64,000 nucleotides of DNA from Mesorhizobium sp. Root102 (GCF_001425625.1 NZ_LMCP01000004.1:124001-188000), one strand, 5' to 3'. Positions 1 through 9,111 are shown, counted from the first letter of the stretch. The notes: a model not told the origin generated them from the sequence alone. Numbers and translations are program-made.

Positions 1-1268
1 ATGTCGGTGGTGCCGTCCTGATATTGTGCGCCGGAATCGAGCAGGAACAGTTCGCCGGCCCGCAGCTTGCGGCTGGTGGCGCGCGACACGCGGTAATGCA
101 TGATGGCGCCGTTCGGGCCGGCACCGGAAATGGTGTCGAAGGAGACGTCGCGTAGCGGCATCTGGGTTTCCTCGCCCGTCTGCCGCCGCGACTCCTCCAG
201 CCTGGTGACGACTGATATCTCGTCGAGCGAACCGGGTTTTTGCCGCTCCAGCCAGCACAGCAATTTCGCCACAGCCGCGCCATCGCGGCGATGCGCGGCG
301 CGCGAGCCGTTGATCTCGGCCTGGTTCTTGGTGGCGCGCGGGATGCGGGCAGGGTCAACTGCCGTAATCACGGTGCCGCCATTGGCTTCGACCAGCATGC
401 GCAGCCTGTCGGCCGCCAGCACCGGGTCGAGCGCGATTTTCGCGCCACTCTTGGCAAGCGCCACGATTGCCGCTTCGAATTTGCCGGGCTCATGCGGCTC
501 GGCGAGCTGGGTGAGGTAGGCCACGACCTGGCGCGAGAATTTGCGCTTATCCATGAAAAGCTGGTGCGACCCATCGGCCGCGAGGATGGCGAAGCCGAGC
601 GCCAGCGGCGTGTGCGGCACGTCACCGCCACGGATGTTGAAGGCCCAGGCAATGGAGGAGGGGTCGGTCAGCGCGGCATGGGTGGCACCGTCCTTGGCGA
701 TCGCAATTGCCAGCCGCGCCAGCTTGTCCTTGGCGAGCTCGCCGGCAAAACCGATCGGATGAAGTTCGACTGGCGCCACCGGCGCCTCGGGCTGATCCTT
801 CCAGATGATGTCGATCGGGTTCTTGTCGAGCGGCACCAGCACGGCGCCTGATTTGTCGGCCGAGGCCTGCAACGCCTTGACCTCGCTGATCGTGTGCAGC
901 CATGGATCGAAGCTGAGCCGTGCGCCCTTGCCAAGATTGTCTTTGAGCCAGACGGCCGGCGGATTGTCGACCAGGCTTTCGATCGAAAAGACGTCGAGAT
1001 CGACCTCGCTGCGCACCTGCAGCGTGTAGCGCCCATCGACAAAGACGAAGGCGCGGTCGCGCAGTACGATGGCCACACCGGCCGAGCCGCTGAAGCCGGT
1101 CAGCCATTTCAGCCGCGCCGAACGGTCGGCGACATATTCGCCCTGGTGCTCGTCGGCGCGCGGCACGATGAAACCATCAAGCCCGTTGGCTTCAAGCCAT
1201 TGGCGCAGCAGCGCCACGCGTGGCTTGCCGACGGCCGGGTCGCCCGCGGAATCGAAGGTCTGGAACAT
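1..1268 (-). CDS. M24-family Xaa-Pro aminopeptidase (aminopeptidase P), 3' end outside window
   Basis: About 422 codons are visible and the frame stays open to the window edge, so the C-terminal metal-binding catalytic part is missing. The visible protein starts MFQTFDSAGDPAVGKPR and has the two creatinase-type N-terminal domains of aminopeptidase P (for example FIVPRADEHQGEYVADRSA and LTGFSGSAGVAIV). The end of the visible part (GPNGAIMHYR, LFLLDSGAQYQDGTTD) is the beginning of the pita-bread catalytic domain, including the first metal-ligand Asp of LLDSGAQY. The family removes N-terminal residues before proline in the cytoplasm. The ATG at 1268 is preceded by an ideal AGGAGG. It lies downstream of prmA on the same strand, with a 146-bp gap. 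Confidence 0.9.
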   Translation of the reverse strand, partial: MFQTFDSAGDPAVGKPRVALLRQWLEANGLDGFIVPRADEHQGEYVADRSARLKWLTGFSGSAGVAIVLRDRAFVFVDGRYTLQVRSEVDLDVFSIESLVDNPPAVWLKDNLGKGARLSFDPWLHTISEVKALQASADKSGAVLVPLDKNPIDIIWKDQPEAPVAPVELHPIGFAGELAKDKLARLAIAIAKDGATHAALTDPSSIAWAFNIRGGDVPHTPLALGFAILAADGSHQLFMDKRKFSRQVVAYLTQLAEPHEPGKFEAAIVALAKSGAKIALDPVLAADRLRMLVEANGGTVITAVDPARIPRATKNQAEINGSRAAHRRDGAAVAKLLCWLERQKPGSLDEISVVTRLEESRRQTGEETQMPLRDVSFDTISGAGPNGAIMHYRVSRATSRKLRAGELFLLDSGAQYQDGTTD

Positions 1269-1414
1269 GGTGGGCCTCCTGCAGTCAGCGCAACCGTAGC
1301 GTACGGTCGCGAAAATCGGAATCGATTTCCGGCTGGGCGCAACCTGCTACAGCATCGCTTGACTGACAACCGGCGGAACTTGGTCCAAGCCGGGTCGTTG
1401 CCGGCCTGTCTGCC

Positions 1415-2287
1415 TCAGTGCTTGAGATGGATCGTCACCCAGCCCTCGCGGTGCAAGGTTCTGATATGGCGGAAGTTCTGACCGACATAGGCCGCGACGA
1501 CGGCGTCGCGCTGTCGTTCGAGGATGCCTGACAGCACGATGGAGCCGCCAAGCGCGATATGACCGGCCATTTGTGGCGCCAGCCGCATCAGCGGCCGTGC
1601 CAATATGTTGGCGACGATGAGATCGAAAGGCGCGCGCTTGCCAAAGATCGGATGGTGGAAGCCCGGCGCGGTCACTGTCTCCACCAGCGTCTTGACGTGG
1701 TTGAGCCGCACGTTGGCGGCAGCCACCTTTACCGCCACCGGATCGATGTCGGTCGCCAGCACCGGAATATGCGCCAGCTTGGCGACGGCAATCGCCAGCA
1801 CCGCACTGCCGGTGCCAAGGTCGAGCGCATTGCGCGGATGCTCGCGCCGCACCACTCTTTCCAGCATCTCCAGGCAGCCGGCGGTGGTCCCGTGGTGGCC
1901 GGTGCCGAAGGCGAGGCCGGCCTCGATTTCGATGGCGAGCTCGCCGCTGTGGCGCTTGCGGCGGTCATGCGCGCCGTGGACGAAGAAACGGCCGGCGCGC
2001 ACCGGCTTCAGCTCTTCCAGCGAATGCGCCACCCAGTCGATGTCGGGCAGGGCCTCGCGCTCGATCGGCTTCGACAGGGAGAGCCCGGCAAGGATGTCCT
2101 TCAAGCGGCTTTCGACCATTTCGATGTCGCCATCGGCATAGAGCGACACTTCGTGGATGTCTTTGTCCTCGTCGACCTCCAGGACGGCGATCGGCAGGCC
2201 TTCTTCTTCGAAGGCCGCCTCGAGCGCCGCGAAAATGCTGATGGACTCGATCTTTCCGGTGATGAAATGCAGCCGCGTCTGGGTCAT
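1415..2287 (-). CDS. prmA: Ribosomal protein L11 methyltransferase
   Basis: 290 residues, usual PrmA length. PrmA trimethylates ribosomal protein L11 using S-adenosylmethionine in the cytoplasm. Visible are the PrmA-specific FGTGHHGTT (about residues 127-135), the SAM-binding motif [14 protein letters not shown] (about 155-167), the acidic ATDIDP after strand 2, and [12 protein letters not shown] as the NPPF-like motif IV. The open frame runs much further upstream, but that extension overlaps the SCO1 gene and is not credible. The ATG giving MTQTRLHF fits the family start. It lies 11 bp downstream of the SCO1 gene and is probably co-transcribed with it. Confidence 0.95.
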   Translation of the reverse strand: MTQTRLHFITGKIESISIFAALEAAFEEEGLPIAVLEVDEDKDIHEVSLYADGDIEMVESRLKDILAGLSLSKPIEREALPDIDWVAHSLEELKPVRAGRFFVHGAHDRRKRHSGELAIEIEAGLAFGTGHHGTTAGCLEMLERVVRREHPRNALDLGTGSAVLAIAVAKLAHIPVLATDIDPVAVKVAAANVRLNHVKTLVETVTAPGFHHPIFGKRAPFDLIVANILARPLMRLAPQMAGHIALGGSIVLSGILERQRDAVVAAYVGQNFRHIRTLHREGWVTIHLKH

Positions 2288-2298
2288 GGGTTCCTGTG

Positions 2299-2877
2299 TC
2301 AGCCTTTCGCCGCCAGACGCTTCAGTTTGGCGACGGCCGTTTCCGAACTTTCGCCATAGGCGATTGTGCCGGCGAAGTCGCCCTTGGCGTTGAGCAGCAG
2401 CACCGAGGCGGTGTGGTCCATCGTGTAGTCGCCGTCGCCGGTGTCGACCTTCTTCCAGTAGATCCCGAACGACTTGGCCATCGCATGGACCTTGTCCGGA
2501 TCGCCTGTGATGCCGGTGATGCGGTCGGAGAAATTGCTGACATAGGCGTTCATGACGTCGGGCGTGTCGCGCTCCGGATCGACCGAGACGAAATAGGCGT
2601 GCAGATTCTTGCCGTCGTCGCCGAGCGTCTTCAGCCAACCGGCGAGTTCGAACAGCGTGGTCGGGCAGACCTCGGGGCAATGGGTGAAGCCGAAGAAGAC
2701 GACGCTGGGCTGGCTCCTGAAGGCGGCCTCGGTGATCGGCGCGCCTTTCTGATCGACCAGGGTAAAGGCGGCGCCGAAGGGCTCGCCGCCATAGTGGCCG
2801 CGGTACCAGTCGAAGGTCAGCCAGCCGATGCCGGCCGCCATCAGGACGAGAATTCCGACCAGGATAGAACGCATCAT
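2299..2877 (-). CDS. SCO1/SenC family copper protein
   Basis: 192 residues. An N-terminal hydrophobic anchor ([18 protein letters not shown]) is followed by a periplasmic thioredoxin-like domain. The copper-binding CxxxCP motif is present in [15 protein letters not shown], and the third ligand histidine is in [13 protein letters not shown] near residue 155. Family members deliver copper to the CuA site of cytochrome c oxidase or act as thiol-disulfide oxidoreductases. No cox genes are nearby, so the partner is not shown by context. It is divergent from the CreA gene, with about 190 bp between them holding both promoters. Confidence 0.93.
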   Translation of the reverse strand: MMRSILVGILVLMAAGIGWLTFDWYRGHYGGEPFGAAFTLVDQKGAPITEAAFRSQPSVVFFGFTHCPEVCPTTLFELAGWLKTLGDDGKNLHAYFVSVDPERDTPDVMNAYVSNFSDRITGITGDPDKVHAMAKSFGIYWKKVDTGDGDYTMDHTASVLLLNAKGDFAGTIAYGESSETAVAKLKRLAAKG

Positions 2878-3065
2878 CAGAAAAGTCCGTCTGCAGAAAT
2901 CGTCGCGCCGGCTCAGTGCCGCGCCCGTGCGACAGTCTTAGCGGTTCGGCCCCGTGCAGGCAAAGTGCCGCGTTGCCGCAACCGCGGTGGTGTTGACGTA
3001 TCTGCTTGCAAAGCCGGGCTGGTCGCCCCACCTGTGACCGGCAACTCGAACCGCAGGAGGCTCCT

Positions 3066-3569
3066 TTGCGAGGATTGATTGGGCGAAAACTTATCGGCGG
3101 CGCGCTGGCCGTGTGCGTTGTCCTTGGCGCTGGCGCTGCTGGCGCCGAGGAAGTCGGCAAGGTCGGCGTCGATTGGCTCGGCAACGACATCATCGTCGAG
3201 GCGATCAAGGATCCGAAGGTGGGGGGCGTGACCTGCCACGTCTCCTATTTCGACCGCGGCATCATCGATCGCCTGCACAAGGGAAACTGGTTCGAGGATC
3301 CGTCCGATTCCTCGATCTCCTGCCGCCAGACCGGCCCGATCACCATCGGCGACATCGACATGAGCGAGGCCGGCGAGGAAGTGTTCAAGCAAGGCATCAG
3401 CCTGATCTGGAAGAAGCAGGTGGTGAACCGCATCTACGACAAGGCGAACGAGACTCTGATCTATCTCTCGCATTCGCGCCAGGTGCAGAACGGCTCGGCC
3501 AAAATGTCGCTTAGCACCGTGCCGCTCTACGGTCAGAACGTGGTGTGGACCAAGGGCAAGCCGCAATAG
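3066..3569 (+). CDS. CreA family secreted protein
   Basis: About 167 residues. I place the start at the TTG at 3066 because AGGAGG lies 5 nt before it and the protein then opens with a clean signal peptide ([20 protein letters not shown], cleavage near AGA-EEV). An earlier in-frame TTG at 3006 would put about 20 polar residues in front of the signal. The mature part ([40 protein letters not shown]) matches the CreA family, whose members are periplasmic proteins of unknown function. Two conserved cysteines are visible and could form a disulfide. Confidence 0.87.
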   Translation: MRGLIGRKLIGGALAVCVVLGAGAAGAEEVGKVGVDWLGNDIIVEAIKDPKVGGVTCHVSYFDRGIIDRLHKGNWFEDPSDSSISCRQTGPITIGDIDMSEAGEEVFKQGISLIWKKQVVNRIYDKANETLIYLSHSRQVQNGSAKMSLSTVPLYGQNVVWTKGKPQ

Positions 3570-3602
3570 GCGGGTCGAACTTCCTCGCGCAATTGGTCTG
3601 AT

Positions 3603-3637
3603 GGGCAATTGCTCTCGACTTGCGGGAACAATTGCCC
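3603..3637. other. Hairpin between the CreA gene and the acetyltransferase
   Basis: GGGCAATTG at 3603-3611 is exactly inverted by CAATTGCCC at 3629-3637, leaving a 17-nt loop. It ends 18 nt before the ATG of the next gene. It has no T-tract, so it is not a classical terminator. It may affect translation of the downstream gene or be a fragment of an intergenic palindrome. The function is unknown. Confidence 0.5.
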
Positions 3638-3655
3638 TGACGTAAAGCCGCCGGC

Positions 3656-4297
3656 ATGGACCGTTCCGAAAATCTCGTCCCGAAAGACCCCGAGCCGCGC
3701 ATCCATCCGACCGCGGAGCTCAAAGCGTGCAAGCTCGGCCGCTATGCCTCGATCGGTGAGCGGGTGGTGCTGCGCGAGGTCACGGTCGGCGACTTCTCCT
3801 ATTTCGAACGCCACTCGGAAGCGATCTACACGACGATCGGCAAATTCTGCTCGATCGCCGCCAACAGCCGGATCAATGCGCTGGAGCATCCCATCGAGCG
3901 GCTCACACAGCACAAGCTCAGCTACCGGCCGAACGAGTATTTCCGCTGGCTGGGCGTCGACGCCGCCTTCCGCGAGCGGCGGCAGGCGAGAGCCGTGACC
4001 ATCGGCCATGATGTCTGGATCGGCCACGGCGCGGTGATCATGCCCGGGATTACCATCGGCAATGGCGCCGTGGTCGGCGCCAACGCAGTGGTGACGCAGG
4101 ACGTGCCGCCCTATGCAATCGTTGCCGGTGTTCCGGCGAAGGCGCTCCGGCCGCGCTTCGCTCCGGATATTGCGGCGCGGATCGAAGCTCTCGCCTGGTG
4201 GGATTGGCCGGTCGCAAAGCTCGCCAGAGCGGTTCCCGACATGCAGGCAATGCCGATCGAAGCCTTCCTCGACCACTGGCAAAGCGACGCAGCCTGA
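3656..4297 (+). CDS. Hexapeptide-repeat acetyltransferase (phosphonate-metabolism-type, DapH/GlmU-related)
   Basis: 213 residues with a left-handed beta-helix: successive hexapeptide turns such as [32 protein letters not shown] and [19 protein letters not shown]. The segment [17 protein letters not shown] contains the histidine expected at the xenobiotic acetyltransferase active site. The C-terminal ALAWWDWP helix resembles the subfamily found in phosphonate (phn) operons, but no phn genes are in the window, so a role in phosphonate use is only a family-based guess. The substrate is unknown. The acyl donor would be acetyl-CoA, as in the family. Confidence 0.82.
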   Translation: MDRSENLVPKDPEPRIHPTAELKACKLGRYASIGERVVLREVTVGDFSYFERHSEAIYTTIGKFCSIAANSRINALEHPIERLTQHKLSYRPNEYFRWLGVDAAFRERRQARAVTIGHDVWIGHGAVIMPGITIGNGAVVGANAVVTQDVPPYAIVAGVPAKALRPRFAPDIAARIEALAWWDWPVAKLARAVPDMQAMPIEAFLDHWQSDAA

Positions 4298-4597
4298 GCT
4301 CCCACAAACGCGACTGTAGCCGGGCGGCGCTTTCGGGAAGCCATGCTCCGGACTGAAACCCCTTCCGCCATGCGGGGGTGGCGCAGCGGAAGGGGCTGGA
4401 GGTAAACCGCTGTGAAGCGGAAGGAACAGGCTCTCTTGCCTGCAGGGTTACTGTGACATTCAACCCATAAGGTGTGTTTTCTGCCTTGTTCTCTTGATGC
4501 GTGTATTCAATTGTGGCTGACGTATTTGTTCGCGCTGGGAACCTGAACGGTCGCCGGTTGTTTCTCATCGCGTCGCAGCGTTGAGGGATTTCGAAAG
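4298..4597. other. Intergenic region with a strong 10-bp hairpin
   Basis: This 300-bp gap has no credible gene. It holds a perfect inverted repeat, CCCCTTCCGC at 4359-4368 and GCGGAAGGGG at 4386-4395. A shorter echo (CCGCTGTGAAGCGG) follows at about 4410. The hairpin could end transcription of the acetyltransferase gene, although no T-run follows. The 3' part presumably carries the promoter of the next gene, but I see no convincing boxes. Confidence 0.5.
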
Positions 4598-5023
4598 ATG
4601 GAAAAGCTTTTCACCAAGATCGCCAACAGGGTCGCCCATATAACCGGCCTGGCGCCGACATTCGCCGCCTGCTGCCTGATCGTCGTGATCTGGGCGGTGA
4701 GCGGTCCGTTGTTCGGCTTTTCGGACACCTGGCAACTCGTCATCAACACGGGCACGACCATCATCACCTTCCTGATGGTGTTCCTGATCCAGAACACCCA
4801 GAATCGCGACGGTGCGGCGATCCAGGCCAAGCTCGACGAACTGATCCGGGTCAGCGAGGGCCACAACCACTTCATCGGCATCGAGCACCTGACCGAATCC
4901 GAAGTCGAGGAAATCCGCGACAAATGCGAACGTGCGGCCAAGCGGCACGACGACCATATCGCCGCCATGGCGGCGAAGAAGGCCGCGGCCCCGAAGCGCG
5001 GGCCAAAGAAGAACGCGGCCTGA
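4598..5023 (+). CDS. Low-affinity iron permease family membrane protein
   Basis: 141 residues. Two membrane segments are visible (FAACCLIVVIWAVSGPLFGF and LVINTGTTIITFLMVFLIQ), followed by the family-typical NTQNRDGAAIQAKLDELIR and a Lys/Ala-rich cytoplasmic tail. The pattern fits the bacterial proteins grouped with the fungal low-affinity Fe(II) permease (Fet4) family. Actual iron transport by the short bacterial members is not established. The ATG follows GAGGG. The gene converges on the SDR gene with 3 bp between stop codons. Confidence 0.85.
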   Translation: MEKLFTKIANRVAHITGLAPTFAACCLIVVIWAVSGPLFGFSDTWQLVINTGTTIITFLMVFLIQNTQNRDGAAIQAKLDELIRVSEGHNHFIGIEHLTESEVEEIRDKCERAAKRHDDHIAAMAAKKAAAPKRGPKKNAA

Positions 5024-5026
5024 CGA

Positions 5027-5893
5027 TCAGCCCTTCATGAACGCGGCGAACGCATCCTTGTGGTCCGGATGCCAGCGCGACAAAGCAGGGCGGTTCTCGA
5101 TGATGTCGCCGATCGCCCAAGCCATGCGCTTTTCATCCAGCGGCCGCGCCGTCTCATTGTCCGGGCACAGGATGTAGAAATCGCGCCTGGTCAGGGCTTC
5201 CAGCATGAAATCAACGACCTGTTCGCCGGTCCAGGCGCCGGCCGGTTTTTCCGTCGCGCCTTCGGTAAGGCCGGTGAAGGTGAAGCCGGGGATCAGCAGA
5301 TGGGCCGAGACATGGGCATCGGGTTCGCTGCGCAGCGCATGCGCCAGACCTTCGGTGAAGGTCTTCACCCCGGCCTTGGAGACATTGTAGGCAAGGTTGC
5401 CTGGCGGCGTGGTGATGCCTTGCTTGGAGCCGGTGTTGATGATCAGGCCCGGCCTGGCCGAGGCCAGCATACGCGGCGTGAAGGCCTCGACGCCATGAAC
5501 GACACCCCAGAAATTGATGTCCAGCAGCCGTTTCCAGGCATCGCGGTTTTCCCAGGGCTTTCCGGGGTTGTCGCCGACGCCGGCGTTGTTCATCAGCAAC
5601 GACACACCGCCGAAGGCGCCGAACGCCCGTTCTGCGAGACGGTCCACCTCATCCGCCTTCGAAACGTCGGCGGCGACGGCAAGCACGGCATCGTCGCCGG
5701 CAATCGCAGAGACGGCGCGCGCGGCATCGTCAAGGCGCGCACCGCCAATGTCGGCCAGCACGATCTTCATGCCCATCATCGCAAACCGCTTGGCGGCCGC
5801 AAGACCGATGCCGCTGGCGGCGCCGGTGATGACGGCGGCGTTGCCTCGGTCAAGCGCGGGCAGGGAGGTCTGGATTTCGGTGTCGGTGATCAT
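5027..5893 (-). CDS. SDR family NAD(P)-dependent oxidoreductase
   Basis: About 288 residues. The classical short-chain dehydrogenase motifs are present: cofactor-binding TGAASGIGLAAAKRFA near residue 22, NNAGVGDNPG, the serine in INTGSKQG, and the catalytic YNVSK. The substrate cannot be told from sequence. The longer open frame upstream runs through a palindrome and lacks a good start. The ATG at 5893 has GGAAG about 9 nt before it. It is divergent from a small unknown gene, with a strong palindrome between them. Confidence 0.9.
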   Translation of the reverse strand: MITDTEIQTSLPALDRGNAAVITGAASGIGLAAAKRFAMMGMKIVLADIGGARLDDAARAVSAIAGDDAVLAVAADVSKADEVDRLAERAFGAFGGVSLLMNNAGVGDNPGKPWENRDAWKRLLDINFWGVVHGVEAFTPRMLASARPGLIINTGSKQGITTPPGNLAYNVSKAGVKTFTEGLAHALRSEPDAHVSAHLLIPGFTFTGLTEGATEKPAGAWTGEQVVDFMLEALTRRDFYILCPDNETARPLDEKRMAWAIGDIIENRPALSRWHPDHKDAFAAFMKG

Positions 5894-6001
5894 GCGCGAT
5901 GGCTTCCTTCTCTTGATGGCGCCGAACTTAGCGCTGGAACAGGCTTGCGCAAGCCTCTGCTCGCCTTGTCGGGTTGACCAGTCCGGTCGAGGCTGCGCAT
6001 G

Positions 6002-6034
6002 TTGCCACGGCAAAAAGACTTTTTGCCGTGGCAA
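6002..6034. repeat. Perfect 16-bp palindrome between divergent genes
   Basis: TTGCCACGGCAAAAAG (6002-6017) and CTTTTTGCCGTGGCAA (6019-6034) are exact reverse complements with one base between them. A third partial copy, CTTTTGCCGGGACAAA, follows at 6041-6056. The site lies 109 bp from the SDR start and 37 bp from the small gene at 6071. It could be an operator for a dimeric regulator or a cruciform-forming repeat. A terminator is unlikely between two divergent starts. Confidence 0.7.
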
Positions 6035-6070
6035 AACAGACTTTTGCCGGGACAAATGGAGATTTCCTGA

Positions 6071-6352
6071 TTGACGGACTGGGTCGCAATCCTAAAAGAA
6101 CAGACCGCCACCGGCGACCAGATGGGCCGTGAGGTGCCGCAGATGCTGGCCAATCCCGACATCAGCGAAGCGCAGGTGAAAACACTCTTTTCCGCCTTGG
6201 AGAAACAAGCCGAGTTCGTTGAGAAACTGCGCATGGCGTTGGAAAAATTCGGCCATGATTTCTCGATCATCAAGGCCGCTGAACGGCTGGAGGAACGCTA
6301 TGCCGACCTTGCCGCATCGGTGGCGGAAAAGCTGAAAGCGATGCGCAAGTAG
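6071..6352 (+). CDS. Small helical protein of unknown function
   Basis: 93 residues, starting at a TTG with a GGAG about 9 nt upstream. It is acidic and alpha-helical, with heptad-like segments (LFSALEKQAEFVEKLRMALE and AERLEERYADLAASVAEKL) that suggest a coiled coil. No signal peptide, membrane segment or recognised domain is visible. The stop codon is immediately followed by the left inverted repeat of the 6353-6949 cassette. I do not recognise a family. Confidence 0.6.
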   Translation: MTDWVAILKEQTATGDQMGREVPQMLANPDISEAQVKTLFSALEKQAEFVEKLRMALEKFGHDFSIIKAAERLEERYADLAASVAEKLKAMRK

Positions 6353-6370
6353 GGTAGTGTCTCAGCCTCG

Positions 6371-6403
6371 GCGCGCCGCTCTGGTGTCATGTTGGCGGCG
6401 CGC
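6371..6403 (+). terminator. GC-rich hairpin with T-rich tail
   Basis: GCGCGCCGC at 6371-6379 pairs with GCGGCGCGC at 6395-6403 and is followed by TTCTTGCCTTT. It lies about 20 bp past the stop of the small gene at 6071 and also faces the 3' end of the gene at 6432. It could therefore stop transcription from either side. It sits inside the inverted-repeat cassette. Confidence 0.5.
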
Positions 6404-6431
6404 TTCTTGCCTTTAGGTCGGTCGGCATGAG

Positions 6432-6860
6432 TTACATTTCCGACCCGGCTGGGGCGATTGTGCCAGGAACAATATCAGTGTTCTGAGCCACCTTTATACG
6501 CCATCCCGAGGGCCCTTCTTGGGCAATCAGAAGCAATATGCCTTTCCTAAGCCCTGCCGGGGACCCGTCCGGGGCAGATACTCCCGTTAGGGTCCAAGTG
6601 TAATGAACGGAAGCAAGGCCCGGAGCCAATTTCACAACCGACGAGACATCGCCTTCCAATCGGCTATCCCGAAACATGGTGTCATGAGTAGCTCGGTGCG
6701 CCGCTTCGATTTCGGATCGGTCCTTCCACCAAACACCTACGACGTTGACGAAATTAGCATCAGCGACGAACAGAGATGCAAACTCATCCATATCATGCCG
6801 GTTCCAAGCGTTCGCAAAAGCGGTAGCGAGATGCTCAGGCTTGCTGGTCGTCACGCCCAT
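6432..6860 (-). CDS. SgcJ/EcaC family (SnoaL/NTF2-like) protein
   Basis: 142 residues with the NTF2-like cone fold pattern of the SgcJ/EcaC group: LATAFANAWNRHDMDEFASLF, DANFVNVVGVWWKDRSEIE, AHRATHDTMF and a C-terminal strand pattern. Members are small cytoplasmic proteins, often of unknown catalytic role. It is the only gene in the cassette bounded by 13-bp inverted repeats. Its base composition appears more AT-rich than its neighbours, which fits acquisition by transfer. Confidence 0.82.
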   Translation of the reverse strand: MGVTTSKPEHLATAFANAWNRHDMDEFASLFVADANFVNVVGVWWKDRSEIEAAHRATHDTMFRDSRLEGDVSSVVKLAPGLASVHYTWTLTGVSAPDGSPAGLRKGILLLIAQEGPSGWRIKVAQNTDIVPGTIAPAGSEM

Positions 6861-6960
6861 GACCCTACGTCTCCTACATACTTTCCGCTAAGCGTATAGG
6901 AGTCCGAATGCGTCAACGGCAAGGTCAAATTTCAAACTGAGACACTACCGCAAATAGCGG

Positions 6961-7536
6961 CTACTTTTCGATCACCCGAGCGAAACGCGTATCCGGCACG
7001 AGCCATACGGTTGCGACCAGCACATAGATCGCGACGCCAATCCATTGGCTGACGAAGGTGAGCGGTATGGCTGCGAGGTAGAAGGCGAGCGAGATCTTTC
7101 CCTTGCGGTCATTGCCGAGGGCCTTGGCAAAGGCGGTGTCATTGCCGTGCAGGCGATGCAGCGCGGCGGCCAGTATGGTGTAGGCGATGGCGCATAGCGC
7201 GAGGTCGGCGCCATAGACGGCGACCGGCACCGGCGCAAAATGGTTCTCGCCCATGAAGGCCGTCGTCACCGGCATCAGCGACAGCCAGAACAGCAGATTG
7301 AGGTTCGCCCACAGCACGCGTCCGTCGACCCGTTGCACGGTGTGGAACATGTTGTGCAGGTTGTTCCAGTAGATGCCGACATTGATGAAGGACAGCACGT
7401 AACAGAAGAAGATCGGCCACAACGGCACCAAGGCGGAGAAATCCTCGCCATGCGGCACTTTCAGCTCAAGCACCATGATGGTGATGATGATGGCCACGAC
7501 GCCGTCGGTAAATGCCTCGACCCTGCCTTTGCCCAT
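6961..7536 (-). CDS. TMEM175/DUF1211 family potassium-channel-like membrane protein
   Basis: 191 residues with about six membrane segments. The family signature RVEAFTDGVVAIIITIMVLEL is at residues 5-25, where the FTDGV motif marks the first pore helix of TMEM175-type K+ channels. Bacterial members are tetramers with one six-helix repeat, and the length fits. The ATG is preceded by a G-rich Shine-Dalgarno sequence. The gene lies downstream of the MATE exporter on the same strand. Confidence 0.88.
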   Translation of the reverse strand: MGKGRVEAFTDGVVAIIITIMVLELKVPHGEDFSALVPLWPIFFCYVLSFINVGIYWNNLHNMFHTVQRVDGRVLWANLNLLFWLSLMPVTTAFMGENHFAPVPVAVYGADLALCAIAYTILAAALHRLHGNDTAFAKALGNDRKGKISLAFYLAAIPLTFVSQWIGVAIYVLVATVWLVPDTRFARVIEK

Positions 7537-7587
7537 GGATCCCCCCCCGATTTTCGGGCAAAATCTACGCGATGGCGGGACGTGCGG

Positions 7588-9111
7588 CTACCCGCCATGT
7601 GGCTGGGCGAACGAGAGGTGGCCGCGCGCCGGATCGTTCAGCCCGTTGGGTGTCTCGGGCGTCATGTTCGCGCGTCCGCGCGGTACGCCAAGCCCGGTGT
7701 CCGGCGGCTCGCCGGCGGCCGGCCTGTCCTCGATCATGTGCATGCTGCGCCAGCGGCCGAAGCGGTAGTAGGCGGCGGCCAGTATCAGGGAACTGATCGA
7801 ACCGGCCGGAAAACTCCACCACAGCGCTTCTTCGCCGATCACGCCGCGCATGAAATAGGCAAAGCCGGTGCGTACGACCAGCACCGAGATCACCAGGATG
7901 ATCAGCGGCGGCATCACGGCACCCGTGGCGCGCACCGTGGCAAACAGCACGATGGTGATGCCAAACAGAATGAACGACCACGACGCGATAGTGTTGATGT
8001 GGATGGCGATGTCGATCGCAGCACTGTCGCTGCTCAGGAACAGGCTCAGCACCGGGCGGTCGAAAACGGACAGCACGGCAACCAGTGCGCCGGTCAGGAC
8101 CAGGTTGAAGCCGACGCCGGAGGCGGCGATGCGGCCGATCCTGTCCCAGCGCCCGGCGCCGACATTCTGCGCCGCCATCGAGGAGACCGCGGCACCGATG
8201 GCGAGCGCCGGCATCTGGATGTAGGTCCACAGCTGCGCGGCGATACCGTAGGCGGCGGCGACCTGCGAGCCGTAGGAGTTGACGATGCCCATCACTGTCA
8301 ATGCAGCCACGGAGATGACGATCATCTGCAGGCCCATCGGCACGCCTTTGAAGACGACGATGCGCAGCAAGGTGGGGTCGGGACGCAGCAGGGCGAGGTT
8401 GGCGCCGGCAAGCCTCAGCGGATGCTTGCGCACATAAAGCACGATGAGGATGGCGATCACGCTCACCGTCTGGCCGATCAGCGTGGACGTGGCGGAGCCC
8501 GCGATACCGAGCTCGGGAAACGGGCCAATGCCACGGATTAGCAATGGGTTGAGCACGATGTCGAGGACGACGGCCAGTGCCATGAAAAAGAACGGCGTGC
8601 GCGAATCGCCGGCACCGCGCAGCACGGTCATGACGAAGGATAAGAGGTTCATCATCGGCACAGCGACGAAGATGATGCGCAGATAGGAGCGCGCCAGCGG
8701 CAAGGCGTCGGCCGGTGTGCCGAGCGCGCCCAGGATTGCATCGACCCAGATCCAGCCGCAGACCGCGAACACCATCGAGACCAGGAAGAAGAAGGTGGCG
8801 CTGGTGCCGACGATGCGGCGCGCTTCGGGCAGGTCGCGGGCGCCGACCGACTGCGCCACCAGGATGGTGGCCGCCATGCCGATGCCGAACACCGTGCCGA
8901 GGATCAGGAACAGGACCAGGTTGGCGTTAGAGGTGGCGGTCAGTGCCGATTCGCCGAGGAAACGGCCGACCCAGACGGCGTTGATCGACCCGTTGAGCGA
9001 CTGCAGCACGTTGGAGCCGAGCACCGGCAGGGCGAACAGCAAAAGCGTGCGCGGGATCGGGCCACTGGTCAGGTCGCCGGCGCGCCGGCGCGTGGGCATT
9101 TTTTCATCCAT
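7588..9111 (-). CDS. MATE family efflux transporter
   Basis: About 507 residues with twelve hydrophobic segments in two similar halves. The first half opens GPIPRTLLLFALPVLGSNVL with INAVWVGRFLGESALTA, and the second half contains VFKGVPMGLQMIVISVAALT and AAYGIAAQLWTYIQMPALAIG. This is the MATE fold, which exports cationic drugs or metabolites by Na+ or H+ antiport. The ATG at 9111 is chosen. The upstream TTG at 9141 is an alternative, and neither has a strong ribosome site. The substrate is unknown. Confidence 0.92.
   Translation of the reverse strand: MDEKMPTRRRAGDLTSGPIPRTLLLFALPVLGSNVLQSLNGSINAVWVGRFLGESALTATSNANLVLFLILGTVFGIGMAATILVAQSVGARDLPEARRIVGTSATFFFLVSMVFAVCGWIWVDAILGALGTPADALPLARSYLRIIFVAVPMMNLLSFVMTVLRGAGDSRTPFFFMALAVVLDIVLNPLLIRGIGPFPELGIAGSATSTLIGQTVSVIAILIVLYVRKHPLRLAGANLALLRPDPTLLRIVVFKGVPMGLQMIVISVAALTVMGIVNSYGSQVAAAYGIAAQLWTYIQMPALAIGAAVSSMAAQNVGAGRWDRIGRIAASGVGFNLVLTGALVAVLSVFDRPVLSLFLSSDSAAIDIAIHINTIASWSFILFGITIVLFATVRATGAVMPPLIILVISVLVVRTGFAYFMRGVIGEEALWWSFPAGSISSLILAAAYYRFGRWRSMHMIEDRPAAGEPPDTGLGVPRGRANMTPETPNGLNDPARGHLSFAQPHGG

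Larger units (their letters stand above)
6353..6949. mobile_element. Inverted-repeat-bounded cassette carrying one gene (no transposase)
   Basis: GGTAGTGTCTCAG at 6353-6365 is exactly inverted as CTGAGACACTACC at 6937-6949. The bases just outside are near-identical direct repeats, GCAAGTAG (6345-6352) and GCAAATAG (6950-6957), 7 of 8 matching, as expected for an old 8-bp target duplication. The 597-bp interior holds only the SgcJ/EcaC-type gene, and it looks less GC-rich than its neighbours. No transposase is present, so if mobile it would depend on one supplied in trans. This is inference from ends and flanks only. Confidence 0.5.
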
